A stretch of 64,000 nt of DNA from Pegoplata infirma (lineage: Eukaryota; Arthropoda; Insecta; Diptera; Anthomyiidae). The position numbers were made by a program, and so were the translations under genes. The stretch covers positions 135,334,694-135,398,693 of the forward strand of contig OY992540.1 of the NCBI GenBank assembly GCA_963921195.1, read 5' to 3'. Positions 17,114 to 28,497 of the stretch are shown piece by piece. The notes beneath the pieces are model-generated. The model was not told the origin of the DNA. It made no database searches and saw only the letters and a list, made by a program, of their open reading frames with translations. The first letter of the stretch is position 1. The number at the start of each line of letters is the position of its first letter.

Positions 17114-19851
17114 ATAGAACTAAGCTAAGAGCTTTTAAAAAGGAAATGAGAAAGGCAAAAAGGGAAAATTATGTAAATGTCATCGAGGAACTGATGAATA
17201 TAAAGGATACCTCAAGATTAAGAAAAATGCTTTCGAAACAGGATAAATTTATAGGTAATATTCGAACACCGTGTGGCAACTGGACAGAATCGACGGAAGA
17301 TACACTTAGATTGCTGTTTGAAACTCACTTTCCGGGGTGCTCTTTTTCGCAGCAAGAGAGTGAGCCTTCTACTTCGATACAGTCTTGTAATTTTTCGGAA
17401 ATGGCTGATATAATTACAATGGATAATGTAATATGGGCAGTTAATACCTTCGGACCATATAAATCCCCAGGATTGGATGGAATCTATCCGAAAATGATCC
17501 AAGAGGGAATTGATATCATAGGCGATACACTATTATGCATTTTTAGGTTCTGTGTAAATCAATCTTACGTTCCAACTTCCTGGCGTAAGGTTAAGGTAGC
17601 GTTCATACCGAAAGCGGGTAAAATACAGCATTGTACTGCGAAAGACTTTAGGCCAATAAGTCTTTCTTCTTTCATGTTAAAGACGTTGGAGAGAATTCTG
17701 GATGAACATATTAGAAGGAATATATGCCCTTTAAGCATTTCTGGTAGTCAACATGCGTACATTAAAGGTAAATCAGTGGATTCTGCACTTCATGTTGCTG
17801 TTCAGCACATTGAGAGGTCACTTTCCTTTAAGGACTATACACTAGGAGTTTTCTTAGACATTGAAGGTGCCTTCAACAATGTTAAATCGGATGCTATTCT
17901 CTCAGCGTTGATTAGAACTGGAATTGAATCATCAATTGTAAAGTGGCTAATGACGATGCTAACTCATAGAAAAATTACATCAGAATTGGGTAATACTGTA
18001 ACTCATGCCATAGCAACGAGGGGCACTCCACAAGGGGGCGTGATATCTCCTTTATTATGGCTTCTTGTTGTTGATGAAATTCTACGGAAATTGGACAGAA
18101 ACGGCTTAACCGTGGTGGCTTACGCAGATGATTTATTAATTATGTCTTCAGGAAAATGTCTGAGCACAATCTCCGATAGAATTGAAAGCTCTTTGAATAT
18201 GCTTTCAGTATGGGCTGAGGAATGCGGTCTGAAGATAAATCCGGTTAAGACAGAAATGGTTTTATTTACAGGGAAAAGATTGATACCTAGTTTTGACCTC
18301 CCGAAACTGAACGGCGTAAGCTTGAAGCTCTCGGATTCAGCTAAATTCTTGGGGGTAATACTAGACAGAAAACTAACTTGGACGTTAAATTTAAAGGAAC
18401 GAATTAAGAAGGCTTACGCTGCGCTATACTCTTGTCAAAGATTAGTCGGGAAGAAATGGGGTTTGAAACCTAAGCTCTTCCATTGGTTATTTACTGCGGT
18501 CGTCTGACCAGTGCTAACTTATGGTGGTCATGTATGGTGGCCGGTCATTGAATATAGGACTCATGCTGACTCAATCAAACGAGTGAATAGAATTGCGTTG
18601 TTAAGTATTACAGGTGCAATGAAGACAACATCAGCCGAAGCTTTAGAAGTGCTTCTGGATATGCCACCGCTCGATCTTTTCATTAAGGAAAATACAAAAA
18701 TTACCCTAAATAGACTAATTCAAACGGGATCTATGAAAAACAGACAGGTTCGACACACGAAGATTATCGGTAGTTTTGAACGGAGTACAAGAACGGATTA
18801 TGATATCCCACATAACGTTACTGATGGTAGACTGAAAATTGTGATTCCTTCACTAGATGATTGGCTTAATAGTAGAGTAAAACTTCAACAAATTAACGTG
18901 TTTACTGATGGCTCCAAAATGTCGACAAGCACCGGTAGTGGCTTTCACTGCATGGAGCTTAACCTAAATGAGTCCTACCGTCTGGACAACGATTGTAGTA
19001 TCTTTCAAGCCGAAGTATATGCGATAGCCAAGGCAGCTGTGCATATTTCAATGTTACCAATATACAGATGCGATATTGGTTTCTTCATTGATAGTCAAGC
19101 TGCTTTAATGGCTTTGAAAAGTGATGATATCAGATCTAAGGTAGTCAGCCGCTGCCACAGAGAGCTTAAGGTTCTTAGCGAGCAGCATAATATTACTCTG
19201 TGCTAGGTACCTGGACACAAAGATATTCTGGGAAACGAGAGAGCCGATGAGCTTGCACGACGGGGAGCGGAACTCGCACATGAAACAGCAGAATCTGAGG
19301 TGTTCCCTCCACTCTCTATTTTCTGTCAGAATATAAGATTGGACTCAAGGGCGATTTGGTTGAATAAATGGTCCAGCTCTGATCGAAGTATACAGACAAA
19401 ATTATTATGGGATGAAAGCCTGTTAAAACACAGCAAAATTCTTTTGGATATGAACAGGAAGCAACTTAGAGCTACAGTTAACCTCATTACTGGTCATAAC
19501 ACATTGGGTAAACACATGGTAACAATTAGAATAAGAAATGATGATACATGCAGATGGTGCAGGGAATCCGTAGAAGACACCTACCATTTCTTATGCGAAT
19601 GCCCTGCACTATCATTTAGAAGATTTAAAATTTTTGGTTCTTATATTTTTCAGAATTTATCAGAACTTCGGGGCTCCTTGGACTCTACTGGCGTTTATTA
19701 AAGCATCAAAATGGGACGCATAAGGCGAACAACTTAGGACTTAACAGAGAAGAGGAAAAAAAAAGAAAATTAAAGGAATCATAATGGGCCATCACGTGGC
19801 CTCTATGGACGCTGGTTTCTGCCAGCGTCATCCTTCATAACCTAACCTAAC
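17114..19851 (+). mobile_element. 5'-truncated non-LTR retrotransposon (RNase H-bearing, LOA/I-like)
   Basis: A 2.74-kb copy bounded by the 11-bp duplication TTATGTGTAAT. The 5' end starts within the linker before the RT domain, so the endonuclease and ORF1 are absent. That is normal for incomplete target-primed reverse transcription. The 3' UTR (19702-19851) ends in CATAACCTAACCTAAC and lacks poly-A. RT, then RNase H, then a C-terminal zinc motif fits the RNase H-containing LINE group; I favour LOA by recognition, not by search. Confidence 0.85.
17116..19701 (+). pseudogene. Non-LTR reverse transcriptase/RNase H polyprotein, two nonsense codons
   Basis: One continuous frame is broken by TGA at 18505-18507 and TAG at 19204-19206; there are no frameshifts. 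Residues from the ATG at 17146: the RT domain starts with FGPYKSPGLDGIYPKM (102-117), then FRPISLSSFMLKTLERIL (168-185), FLDIEGAF (236-243), TPQGGVISPLL (294-304) and catalytic YADD (326-329). After the first stop comes LTYGGHVWW, then RNase H with FTDGS, an E in IFQAEVYA and D in IDSQAA. After the second stop comes VPGHKDILGNERADELA with the fourth acidic residue. The C-terminus has a CRWC...H...C zinc motif (19549-19605). Both stops look like single transitions (an Arg codon before PVLTYG, and a Trp codon before VPGH). The copy is dead. Confidence 0.9.
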
Positions 19852-20297
19852 TTATGTGTAATTTTACTTTTTTCTTTGTAATCTCTATTTAACAGATAAT
19901 AAACAGAGTTTTTTGTTAAAATACAGATTTTAGAAAAATATTTGTTTTTTTTTCGCGTAACTAAAATACTAAATTTCGTCTGCAATTTTACTTTTTGCTC
20001 TGTAATACAGTTTTCAAATAAAAATCTCTTCAAAAAACTTGCAAATATTTCAACACCCCTCTTTAAAAAGCGTCTTAAATTACAATAAAAACTGGTAAAT
20101 TTTTCAAGGATGTCGTCTAAAATTGGAGGTACTCGTAAAAAATTCGTAATTTTCACACAAATAAAAAAAGTAAAATTACAATTTCGGAGCATTAAAGCGG
20201 GCAAATTTACACGTTGGCATTTCCCAATTGTCAACAAATTGATTAGGAATCAAATAGTGACCGTTGTGTAAAAGCTATATCAAGCGCATTAAAAATA
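19852..20297. other. Right part of the interrupted TIR element
   Basis: Starts with the second LINE duplication copy (19852-19862). It holds repeated TACAGATTTTAGAAAA and TCTGTAAT motifs that also occur left of the LINE (TACAGATTTTAAGAAAA near 17053). A 131-codon minus-strand ORF (19842-20237) is Phe/Lys/Asn-rich and resembles nothing I know; I treat it as chance. Confidence 0.4.
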
Positions 20298-20564
20298 TAT
20301 ATCGTTGGCTTAGTCGGCAAATCTGTCAAGTCCATTTTTAATTTTTGATTTTAGGTGGGACAAAAAACTTTCTAACTTTTTTGTAGGTTGACTTTTTTTA
20401 AGTTTATAAACGTCGCTTTTTTCTTTAGATCACCATATTTAAATTTATATTTATTATTTTTTTTTTCAAATTATGTATTTTGAGTTACACAATACATACT
20501 AAATTGAAATCTCAATGTTTATAAAAATGGACTTGACAGATTTGCCGACTAAGCCAACGATATA
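20298..20564. mobile_element. Small MITE with 43-bp perfect TIRs
   Basis: 20298-20340 and 20522-20564 are perfect reverse complements over 43 bp, starting TATATCGTTGGCTTAGTCGG. The 181-bp centre is T-rich and non-coding. Ends within TATA make the target (TA or TATA) ambiguous. Perfect arms imply a young insertion or recent gene conversion. Confidence 0.7.
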
Positions 20565-20981
20565 AGAAAGTTAAGGCATTTTTCAACGATTTCCATTTAA
20601 TTTTATAAAAATGTGTATTGGAAAGACCCCGCTTAAATGTGACAATGAAAATGAGAAGTTTATAAAAAAACCCGTGAGAAAATCTAGCGAGTTTATAACA
20701 TTCGCGTGTAAAACTTTTAATTGGGCGCATTTAAATGATGACATTTGTCTTTACTTTGTGTCAAGTTATTACTTATCCATGCACATTACAGTCGAAAAAA
20801 TAAATAAGAGATTTACATTTTATAGATAATTCTGTAAATTTACAGTTTTTTTTATCGAAATTATTTTGCAGAGTTTTCTTCGTAAAATAACAAAAAATCT
20901 TGCTGGTTGGGAATCTATGGTATTTTCTGCTGGCTCTGCAGAGTATCTCTGTAATTTAACAGAGTGATTATTTTTAGTGTA

Positions 20982-22195
20982 AAAACTTTATATGCCTTTA
21001 AAATCACCAACTTAAAATGCGTTAAAAAATATTGCACTGAACAAAAAAAAAAACTTAAGGGTTTCGTTATAGAAAATATCAACTTTCATTTGCTTATGGA
21101 TCCATCTCATTCCGATTTGGAATGTTTGATTTTGTATCACTGTGTAATTGTTGACACTATGTATTCTTTAAAACAATTTAACATTAAAAAAATAATTTTT
21201 CTAAATTCATATTTTTTATTAAATAAATATGTAATACTACTTTGTAAAATGAATGTAGTTCCTAAGTACAACAATAATTTCCCTTTGAAAACAAATGTTT
21301 GTTTTGTTTGTTATATTTTTAAGTGCATTTAAAAATATACACAATGAAAGCTTTTAAAAACGTGTGTATTTTTTTTATGCACTAGAGTGTCCCCTGGGAT
21401 GCGTTTGAGGACATTTTTATTTAAATTAAATTTAAACTCACGATTACGCGCACTCTTACAAGAAAAAGCATTCATATTAAAATGACTGGAATAAATTTAA
21501 AAGGAAACAACCGCCATTTTTTTTTGTAAATTTCGCATAGCGATATCTCGAAAACCGTTCGATCGATTTTATTTTTGTTCTACAATCCGATTGGCTTAGT
21601 AGAACAAAAATTTGCCCGGGCATTCAAAATTGGAAGAAAAACTTTTTTACCATACAAAAAAGCCGCTCAAATATTCATATATCTTCGCAATTCTTACCGA
21701 GAAAAAAGTAAAAATCTGGCCTACTCTAATGAATAAACATTAATGTTTATATAAATAATATTAAAGGAAATACCCCGGAATTGCAATGTTATTCATTAAA
21801 TGACACTAAAATACGTTTTTTTTTAAGTATTTCCGTTGATTCTTGAATATGTTATCTATGTAGATTAAGGTGACACTTAAGTATTTTGCTACGATATGAA
21901 ATCATTCAACTGAGTGAAAGTAGCTGTTATACGGAATAGGGTACCAGTACGTGGTAACAACGAACTGTAAAGTACAAATATAAAAAAAAAATCATTAAAC
22001 AAAATTTAAGAAACATTTCAGAATCTAAAAATTTTTTTGAAGGAAAATGTTTCCGAATCAGAAAAATTGACCGCACCCCCTCCAAATTTAATGAAATTAA
22101 GTCCTGGCGTTTACTTTAACAAAAACGAGATTTTGCCAATTTTTCAGGCTTCTGGTCATTCTAGTATTTGAGACCGCATAGGTCGTAAAAATTAG
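20982..22195. other. AT-rich DNA without recognised genes
   Basis: A 122-codon ORF at 20964-21332 (+) is composed of K/F/I/L/N/Y residues as expected from AT-rich DNA and has no motif I know. TAGAGTGTCCC at about 21384 resembles the terminus of the TIR element at 60064 and may mark a remnant of that family. CTCGAAAACCGTTCGATCG near 21547 is a motif reused in several repeats here (CTCGAAAACCG). Confidence 0.3.
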
Positions 22196-23220
22196 CAAAA
22201 TCGTATATATTTGGCAAAAGTGTTGTGACATAAATAAAGATATCTCGAAAAGTAATAATAATACTGGTCTCATTCTGGTTTCAAATAATAGGTAATAAGA
22301 CATCCTTTATGGCTTTCCCCAAGATTTTTTTTGAATAAGGTCAAAGGTCATTGGTTTTAACCTTAATTTTTGGAGAGCTATATCTCAAAAAACGATATTT
22401 TTAAAATTTTGGAAGAAATATGTATATGTTGTTAAGAATCACCTAAACTGCTTAAGTTTAAATTTTTAGGATGGAGACTTCATTGGAACTTTTACTATTA
22501 ATAGAAACATTGTGACAGGAAAGAAAAAGCGGTGTAATTTCCCTTAGAAAAAAAATATTTTTTTGTCTTTGAAATTCTGATACCAAAATTGAATTTTCTG
22601 AATGTTTTTGACGTGCTGAGTCCAAATTTGGCCTTTGAACTGGCTTATCGCTATTACTTTTCAAGATATATGCACCTAAATGTTAAAAAAAAAACACAGC
22701 AATAGCATTTTAGCAATTTTCACACATTTGTGTGCAGATATCTCGAAAACTAATAGCGATAGGCCAGTTCAAAGGTCATATATGGACAGAGTACGTCAAA
22801 AACATTCAGAAAAGTGAACTTTGGTACCAGAATCTCAAAGACAAAAAAAATATTTGTTTAATAAGGGGAAATACATCGCTTTTTCTTTCCTGTCACTATG
22901 TTTCTATTAATATTAAAAGTTCCAATGAAGTCTCCATCCTGAAAATTTAAACTAAAGTAGTATATGTGACAATTAATAACATATATTTTTTCCAAAATTT
23001 TAAAAATATCTTTTTTTGAGATATAGCTCTCCAAAAATTATGGTTAAAACCAATGACCTTTGACCTTTTTCAAAAAAAATCTTGGGGAACGCCATTTTAA
23101 AGGCTGTCTCATTACCTATTATTTGCAACCTAACTGAGACCTGTATTATTATTATTACTTTTTGAGTTATCTTTATTTATCTCAAAACACTTTTGTCAAA
23201 TATATACGATTTCGCCAATT
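22196..23220. mobile_element. Foldback element with ~490-bp arms
   Basis: The left arm (about 22196-22690) and right arm (22730-23220) are inverted copies. Examples: GGAGAGCTATATCTCAAAAA near 22372 and TTTGAGATATAGCTCTCC near 23015; AGGTCAAAGGTCATTGGTTT near 22339 and AAACCAATGACCTTTGACCT near 23047. The two facing 68- and 72-codon ORFs are mirror images caused by the palindrome and are not genes. Termini and target duplication were not resolved. Confidence 0.65.
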
Positions 23221-23419
23221 TTCAAGAGCCCATATCTCGGGAAGAAAAACTACCAGAAGTCAAAAATTTTGGCACTATGATTTTTTTGTAAGGCCCCAAC
23301 TATATTCCAAGTTTCATCAAATTCGAAAGAGGTAAGGTCAAAAATGTTATTTTTTTCGGTTGAATTGAGATGTTTCTCTCCATAGAGAAAATTAAAGCAG
23401 GCAAAAAATCCCGTGCGGT

Positions 23420-23860
23420 AATTAAGGGCAGATCTTGTTTTCAGAAACATTGACCGCTGAACAGATGTCGACTGAAGTTGTAAATAAAACATTGTAAATA
23501 AAACAAAAAGTCAGCCACCTCCTTTATTGCCAGCATCTTTGCATGGTAAACACTGCAATGATCCGGCAGTCCTCCAAATAGGCTCAACCCAAGCTCCTCC
23601 GAATAGACTCCAAAGCCAACTTGCTCGTGCATCCTCGATCCATCTGTGTACAAATTTATGTAGCCTCAACTACCTGTAATTCCCCTCATCCCAGACTCCC
23701 TGGATGGTATCATAGTCGTAAAGTGGAGCTCAAAAAGGCTCATAGAGGAAGCACAGTCCACATTTTGTGGCACTGTTAACTTCTTCAAGATCTCGCTATA
23801 GCCACAATCGCAGCTCCTCCACAATCGCAGCTCCTCCATTGCAGTGTGCTATTAATTAGA
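23420..23860 (-). pseudogene. Non-LTR retrotransposon fragment: RT tail and RNase H start
   Basis: On the minus strand CGYSEILKKLTVPQ and FTTMIPSRESGM (about 23690-23800) precede YTDGSRMHEQVGFGVYSEEL (from 23650 downward). This is the TDGS motif opening a LINE RNase H domain, followed by CSVYHAKMLAIKEVADF with the second acidic position changed to Lys. The frame then shifts near 23520 and decays. ACAATCGCAGCTCCTCC is duplicated at 23803-23836. It is a different family or lineage from the LINE at 17114 and on the other strand. Dead and short; no ends or duplication seen. Confidence 0.7.
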
Positions 23861-24239
23861 ATTTCCCACGTTGCCGCATACTTCCTAGTCAATAGCAGCA
23901 TTATTTTGCGGAGAGGGTGGGTTTAAGGCACAGAGTTTGTAGTCCCTAAATCCGGCCGAAGGTCGACTACGCAGAAAAACTTTTGAGACAAAAAAAAATG
24001 CACAGTTAATAACTCCGGCTCTGTAAGATCATTATCAGTAAAGGTCTGCTACCCAAACAAGCTTTATTTTGCGAATTGGACGAGTTTAACGTGGAATTTT
24101 TAATCCCTAAGTTATAGGGTTATATATTCGCAACAAAAAGTTGACTTTTCAATTTTTGTCTATTTCTAAAAAGTCGACTTTTCGACTTTTTTCAATATCG
24201 AAAAAGTTGACTTTTTCAAGTTGATCTTTTTATACACTC
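23861..24239. other. Spacer, possible LINE continuation
   Basis: The first 80 bp may extend the LINE fragment, but I could not align it. The remainder has AAGTCGACTTTTCGACTTTT-like direct and inverted repeats (about 24128-24225). No gene. Confidence 0.3.
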
Positions 24240-24478
24240 CACTTACAAGGAAGGTCTTGCACAGGGCACCCACCGATTGTTCTGAAACTTAAATATGGGA
24301 ATGAGGGGGCAAAAATAAGAGTTAACTGTTTTTATAGCTGCCCAATATCAAATTTAAAAAGGGTTGCCACCTTATAAAAATATAAGGGAACTATCAGATA
24401 TTTCACCAAACGAAAAAATTCGGATCTGCTTAATTTTGATAGAGATTATTATATATGATTTTGGTGGTGTAACGTATA

Positions 24479-26860
24479 TGGGGCATTCCACATCAAATCG
24501 GACACTTTGAATTTTTTTTTTTTTAGATTTTCTCAATTTGTTTACAGTATTTAGTACTCTTCGAAAACTCCTTCGTGGTAAATTTTCAGATTTTTTTGAT
24601 GACCCGTTCAAAAGATATCGAATTTTTAAAAATTGGTAGTTTGTTCCTTTACTCAAACTTCTTTTACTCATAACTTCTTCAATAATGTTTCAAATTTAAA
24701 AAATTTGTTTTTTTTCAAAATTTTTGTTTTTTTACGTACTTTAAAAAAAAAAATCCCAAAAAGTTATTAAAAGCGATCTAGTATGCGATTTTTAAGTTTT
24801 GAAATTTAAGTCTCATTTTTGAAAATGTTTGTACTCTTCGATTTTTTGAAATTTTTTTGTGTAAAACTTCTATCGATTCTACAATTTTTTTGCCCAGGAG
24901 GATCGTGGGATAACGATTATTACTATTTTTTAATTTTTTTTAAAAAAAAATTTATTATAATTTTCCAATCTTAAAATCATTTCTACTGCTCCAATGGTGC
25001 GTCATAGAGGGGTCATTTCCAAGACCGACCCCCATTTATTTTTACGTCTTAACATTTCGTTGGAACAAACTTATACCCTATGTCTAACTTCTAAGGGGGC
25101 TCCCACACAAAACGACATTTTTTAAAATTTGCTCCAACCGCTCTAACTGCCCTAATAGTGGCCTTAGAGCAACAAAATGTATGACCTACCCACAATATTT
25201 TTTTAATCCAAACATTTTCTCTGAACACACCTACCTTCAATCTTTAACTCTTAAGGCGGTCCCCATACAATTTTTTTTATTTTTTGTAAGTTTGTTTTAT
25301 TTAATCAGCTTCTACCGGTCCAATGGTGCGTCCGAGAGGGGTCATTAGTGAGACCGACCCCCATTTATTTTAACCCTACAACATTTTTTTAAAACATACC
25401 TACGCCCTATCTCCACTCCCTAACCCGTTTAAGTAGTTTAAGATTAGAAAATTTCAATAAATTTTTTTCAAAAAATTTGAAAAAATAGTAATAATTGTTA
25501 TCCCACGATCCTCCTGGGCAAAAATTTGTAGAATCGATAGAAGTTTTACACAAAAAAATTTCCAAAAAAATCGAAGAGTAAAAACATTTTCAAAAATGAG
25601 ATTTAAATTTTAAAACTTAAAAATCGCATACTAGAGCGCTTTTAAGAATTTTTTGTTGTTTTTTTTTTAAAAGTACGGTGGCTCGCAGCTTATTTCGTGT
25701 GAAAGATATTAGTTAGCAATCCATTAAAGACAAAGTTAACCAAAATAGACCTAATTATTATCAAATATGTATTTTTGTAAAAAGTCCTGTGTATGTAATT
25801 AATCAAGCTTTAATTAAAGCTTAATGACGTTCAGACTGTCTAAATATTAAACGAGCTACGAGGGTCGATCTGGAAATTGAAATTATTGAAAGACCGTTCT
25901 TAGAAAATTTCTTAAAAATATTTCTAGGTCGATTTTATCCAAGCTCAAACATAAAAAATTTAAAAAATAGTTCAATAGATAATATTCATTTACTAAATAA
26001 TTTTTCCAAAGAACCAAACAAAAATCAAAATTTTTAAAACACAGTAGAAGAAATCCAAATTTTTTGACCTCCAATTTTTTTGACCATCAATTTTTGGTAA
26101 ACAAAGAAAAGATTTAAATGTTTACTAATTTTAGTGCACCTAAGTGTATAGTAATGAGATATAAAAATAATTGAACATTTCCTTTGTTTACAAAAAATTG
26201 GTGGTCAAAAGAATTGGAGGTCAAAAAATTCGGATTTCTTTGACTGCATTTTAAAAATTTTGATTTTTGTTTGGGTCATTGGAAAAATTATTTGATAAAC
26301 GACTATATACTACTGGACAATTTTTTAAAATTTTAATGTTTGAGCTTGGGAAAAATCGACCTAAAAGTATTTTTAAGAAATTTTCTAAACAACGTCTTTC
26401 AATAATTTCAATTTCCATTTCGACCATCGTAGCACGATTAATATTTACTCAATCTGGACGCCACTAAGCTTAAATTAAAGCTCAATAAATTACCTACACA
26501 GCACTTTTAACAAAGATACTCGTTTGATAATAATTAGGTGTATTATTGGAAACTTTGTCTTAAATGGATTGCTAACTGATATCTCACACACGAAATAAGC
26601 TGCGAGTCACTGTACGTAAAAAAAAATTTTTTTAAAAAAAATTGAAATTTGGACCATTATTGAAGAAGTTATGAGTAAAAGAAATTTGAGCAAAGGAACA
26701 CACTACCAATTTTTAAAAATTCGATATCTTTTGAACGGGTCAACAAAAAAATCTAAAAAGAAGAAGGAGTTTTCAAAGGGTACTTAAAAACTGTAAACAA
26801 ATTGGGAAAATCTAAAAAAAAAAAATTTTCAAAGTGTCCGATTTGACATGGAATGCCCCA
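24479..26860. mobile_element. Foldback element 2 (TATA target, TGGGGCA termini)
   Basis: The left end TGGGGCATTCCACATC and right end TGACATGGAATGCCCCA are flanked by TATA at 24475-24478 and 26861-26864. The arms (24479-24955; 25440-25675 plus 26615-26860) are inverted copies, e.g. GGAGGATCGTGGGATAACG at 24898 and its mirror at 25498. The central part holds a direct repeat of CAATGGTGCGTC...GAGGGGTCATT at about 24993 and 25320. A palindromic Tc1-like element interrupts the right arm. Without that it is about 1.44 kb. Termini match foldback 1. Confidence 0.75.
25676..26612. mobile_element. Tc1/mariner-like palindromic element
   Basis: Starts CGGTGGCTCGCAGCTTATTT and ends AAATAAGCTGCGAGTCACTG, flanked by TA on both sides (25674-25675, 26613-26614). 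The equivalent position of the foldback's other arm reads TACGTACTTT near 24733 with a single TA. That is the empty site and proves a TA duplication. The arms extend nearly to the centre (about 26140), so it is itself a foldback of 937 bp. The minus ORF at 25883 and plus ORF at 26267 are mirror images in the arms. No transposase. Confidence 0.8.
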
Positions 26861-27129
26861 TATACATCTCAATATAAACTACCCCAACGACTACAGATTT
26901 TTGACAATAACGAACTTAACGGAGCCGAATTTGTACACGACTGGTACACCACTGGATAGGCCTTCAAAAAACCTTTCGACCTACATATATAAAATGTTCA
27001 CATAGTTTCTTTTGCAGAAATGGGACAAATCCTCAAAAAACGAAAAAAAAAATCCCGTTTTCCCCCTCCCCTGTGACCCACTTTATGTGAGATTGGGCAG
27101 CTATGAAAAAACAGGTAACTCTTATTTTG

Positions 27130-27683
27130 TTTCCCTCTTTCCTATTCATTCCGTTTGTAACTCATTGAAATATCGGTGTGGGACCCCATAAAGTACATAT
27201 ATAATTGATCAGTGATTGATTTTAAGACATTATAGTGATGTCCGTCTGTCTGTGCAAATGGTAATCACGGCCAAAATATTACACGGAGATGACTGAAATT
27301 TAACATATTTGTTGGAAGTTTTCCCGAGCAGTTTGGTATTGCATTTGAGCGATATCGGTTTAGCGGTTCAAAAGTTATGAACAAAAATGTAAGGACACTT
27401 CAAAAATGTTGGTACATTCAACATAACCTAAAAACACAAAATGCTTTAATTTGGCTTCTGATTGACATATGTGAACATAATTGAACACCGAATGGTATTT
27501 AAACAAGTACAAACATATTTCTTGACAAAAAATCGCGTTTTTTTCGCGGAATTTTTTTTTCAATTTTTTTTTTTTTTTTAAAGTGATTTCCTTTTAAATA
27601 AAGTTTTTTGCAATAATCTTTATAAAATTGTGGAGGGTATCAATACATTCGTCATTGCCGAATTTAACTTTTTTATTTGTTTG
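27130..27683 (+). mobile_element. mini-me-like element, copy 1
   Basis: Contains ATTCCGTTTGTAACTCATTG, AAATATCGGTGTGGGACCCC and GTCCGTCTGTCTG (27239-27253). It ends with GTGGAGGGTATCAATACATT, CGTCATTGCCGAA and a T-rich tail (27630-27683). This is the core/GTCY/hairpin-tail plan of dipteran mini-me (DINE-like) repeats. Non-coding. It directly follows TIR element copy A. Confidence 0.65.
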
Positions 27684-27794
27684 AAATACAATTGGACATT
27701 TTTGAAATGTAATTGGAAATTTCTGAAACTAATTTTTGAAATATAACTGGAAATTTCTAACACATATTTAGAAAATTCTGCAATATAATGCCTG

Positions 27795-27860
27795 AGAAGA
27801 ATATAAAGAATTTTCTGGCCCAACAGGATATCGAACACACAACTCTGTGAACGCACTCAT
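27795..27860 (-). ncRNA. tRNA-like remnant (possible SINE)
   Basis: On the minus strand TTTGGCTCTGATGAGTGCG resembles an A box and GTGTTCGATATCCTG a B box about 30 bp later, followed by TTGGGCCAG. No complete cloverleaf could be drawn. A decayed tRNA-derived SINE is the best guess. Confidence 0.3.
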
Positions 27861-27884
27861 CAGAGCCAAATACAAATCGAAGTG

Positions 27885-28153
27885 TTGAGAACGAAATGGC
27901 GCTGGATTTGCGAAGATCTCCAGATGTCGTTACACGTAATGCTAAAAACTGGAACCCACAAGGCAGAAGAAGGAGAGGACGGCCAGCACACACTGGAACC
28001 CACAAGGCAGAAGAAGGAGAGGACGGCCAGCACACACTTGGCGAAGACAATTACACATAGCAACTTCGAGGCAAAACCTGGAATGAAATAAAGAGCCTTG
28101 CACCAAGTAGAAACGAATGGCGAAACTTTGTTGAGGCTATATGCTTCTTATAG
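27885..28153 (+). pseudogene. C-terminal fragment of a second-type non-LTR retrotransposon
   Basis: KWRWIC, then after a frameshift VVTRNAKNWNPQGRRRRGRP, then HTWRRQL, then after another shift WNEIKSLAPSRNEWRNFVEA followed by a stop at 28151-28153. The WNPQGRRRRGRP...TWRR...W..I..LA..R..WR.FV pattern is the recurrent C-terminal tail of several invertebrate LINE families. A 44-bp tandem duplication (from CTGGAACCCACAAGG, about 27949-28036) repeats the WNPQG block. Only about 90 codons survive. Confidence 0.75.
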
Positions 28154-28497
28154 GAACTAAAGGAGCCAATATATACTGTTTCATTAAAAACACATTTTAT
28201 GAATTAGTTCTTTTAAAACCTCTACAAAACATTATACAAATGTGTTTGTATGTATGCATGTATCTTGTTAACATAATTAAAACAAAAAGGATTCAGGTAA
28301 AGTAGTAATGAGAGTCTACATTACTTAAGTACAAATAGCTTTTACTGTTTCAATGTTATGTAAATACAACTAGAAAACAAATTCATATGAGCATGCTTTT
28401 TTTGTTTTTCTTGTATTCGTATGCATGTCCTAAAGTTGTTTTATTATTCTGTATTTTTTTGTTTGTATTTATATAATACTAAATGTGTTTATGTGGA

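Larger units (their letters stand above)
16961..20981. mobile_element. TIR element interrupted by a LINE
   Basis: The left end TATACGCTTAAAATAATTAC and the right end, reverse-complemented to TACACTAAAAATAATCACTC, match for about 30 bp into CTCTGTTAAAT. Without the LINE at 17114-19851 and its duplication the element is about 1.27 kb. No transposase is visible. A small MITE (20298-20564) lies within it. The element's own target duplication is not clear. Confidence 0.5.
24240..27125. mobile_element. TIR element copy A (CAGGGCACCCACCGATTGT), split by foldback 2
   Basis: The left end (24240-24340) has CAGGGCACCCACCGATTGTT, ATGGGAATGAGGG and AAGAGTTAACTGTTTTTATAG. The right end (about 27080-27125) has the inverse, GGGCAGCTATGAAAAAACAG and GTAACTCTTATTTTG. 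Inside, 24400-24474 and 26865-26960 continue one another and match, in reverse, uninterrupted DNA at 42680-42790 of copy B. This shows that foldback 2 inserted here. Non-coding. Confidence 0.6.

Noticed and set aside
17218..17502. 94-codon minus ORF
   Set aside because: Antisense to the LINE reverse transcriptase.
19836..19851. CCTAACCTAAC as telomeric DNA
   Set aside because: Only two units, located exactly at the LINE 3' end next to its target duplication; it is the element's tail, and flies lack TTAGG telomeres.
19842..20237. 131-codon minus ORF
   Set aside because: Phe/Lys/Asn-rich composition typical of AT-rich DNA, crosses the LINE target duplication and a TIR-element interior; no domain.
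20964..21332. 122-codon + ORF
   Set aside because: Longest unassigned ORF, but low-complexity residue use, no motif, and it starts inside the terminus of a TIR element.
22458..22950. Two similar small proteins on opposite strands (22458-22664 and 22732-22950)
   Set aside because: They are mirror images because they sit in the two arms of a palindrome; no independent evidence for coding.
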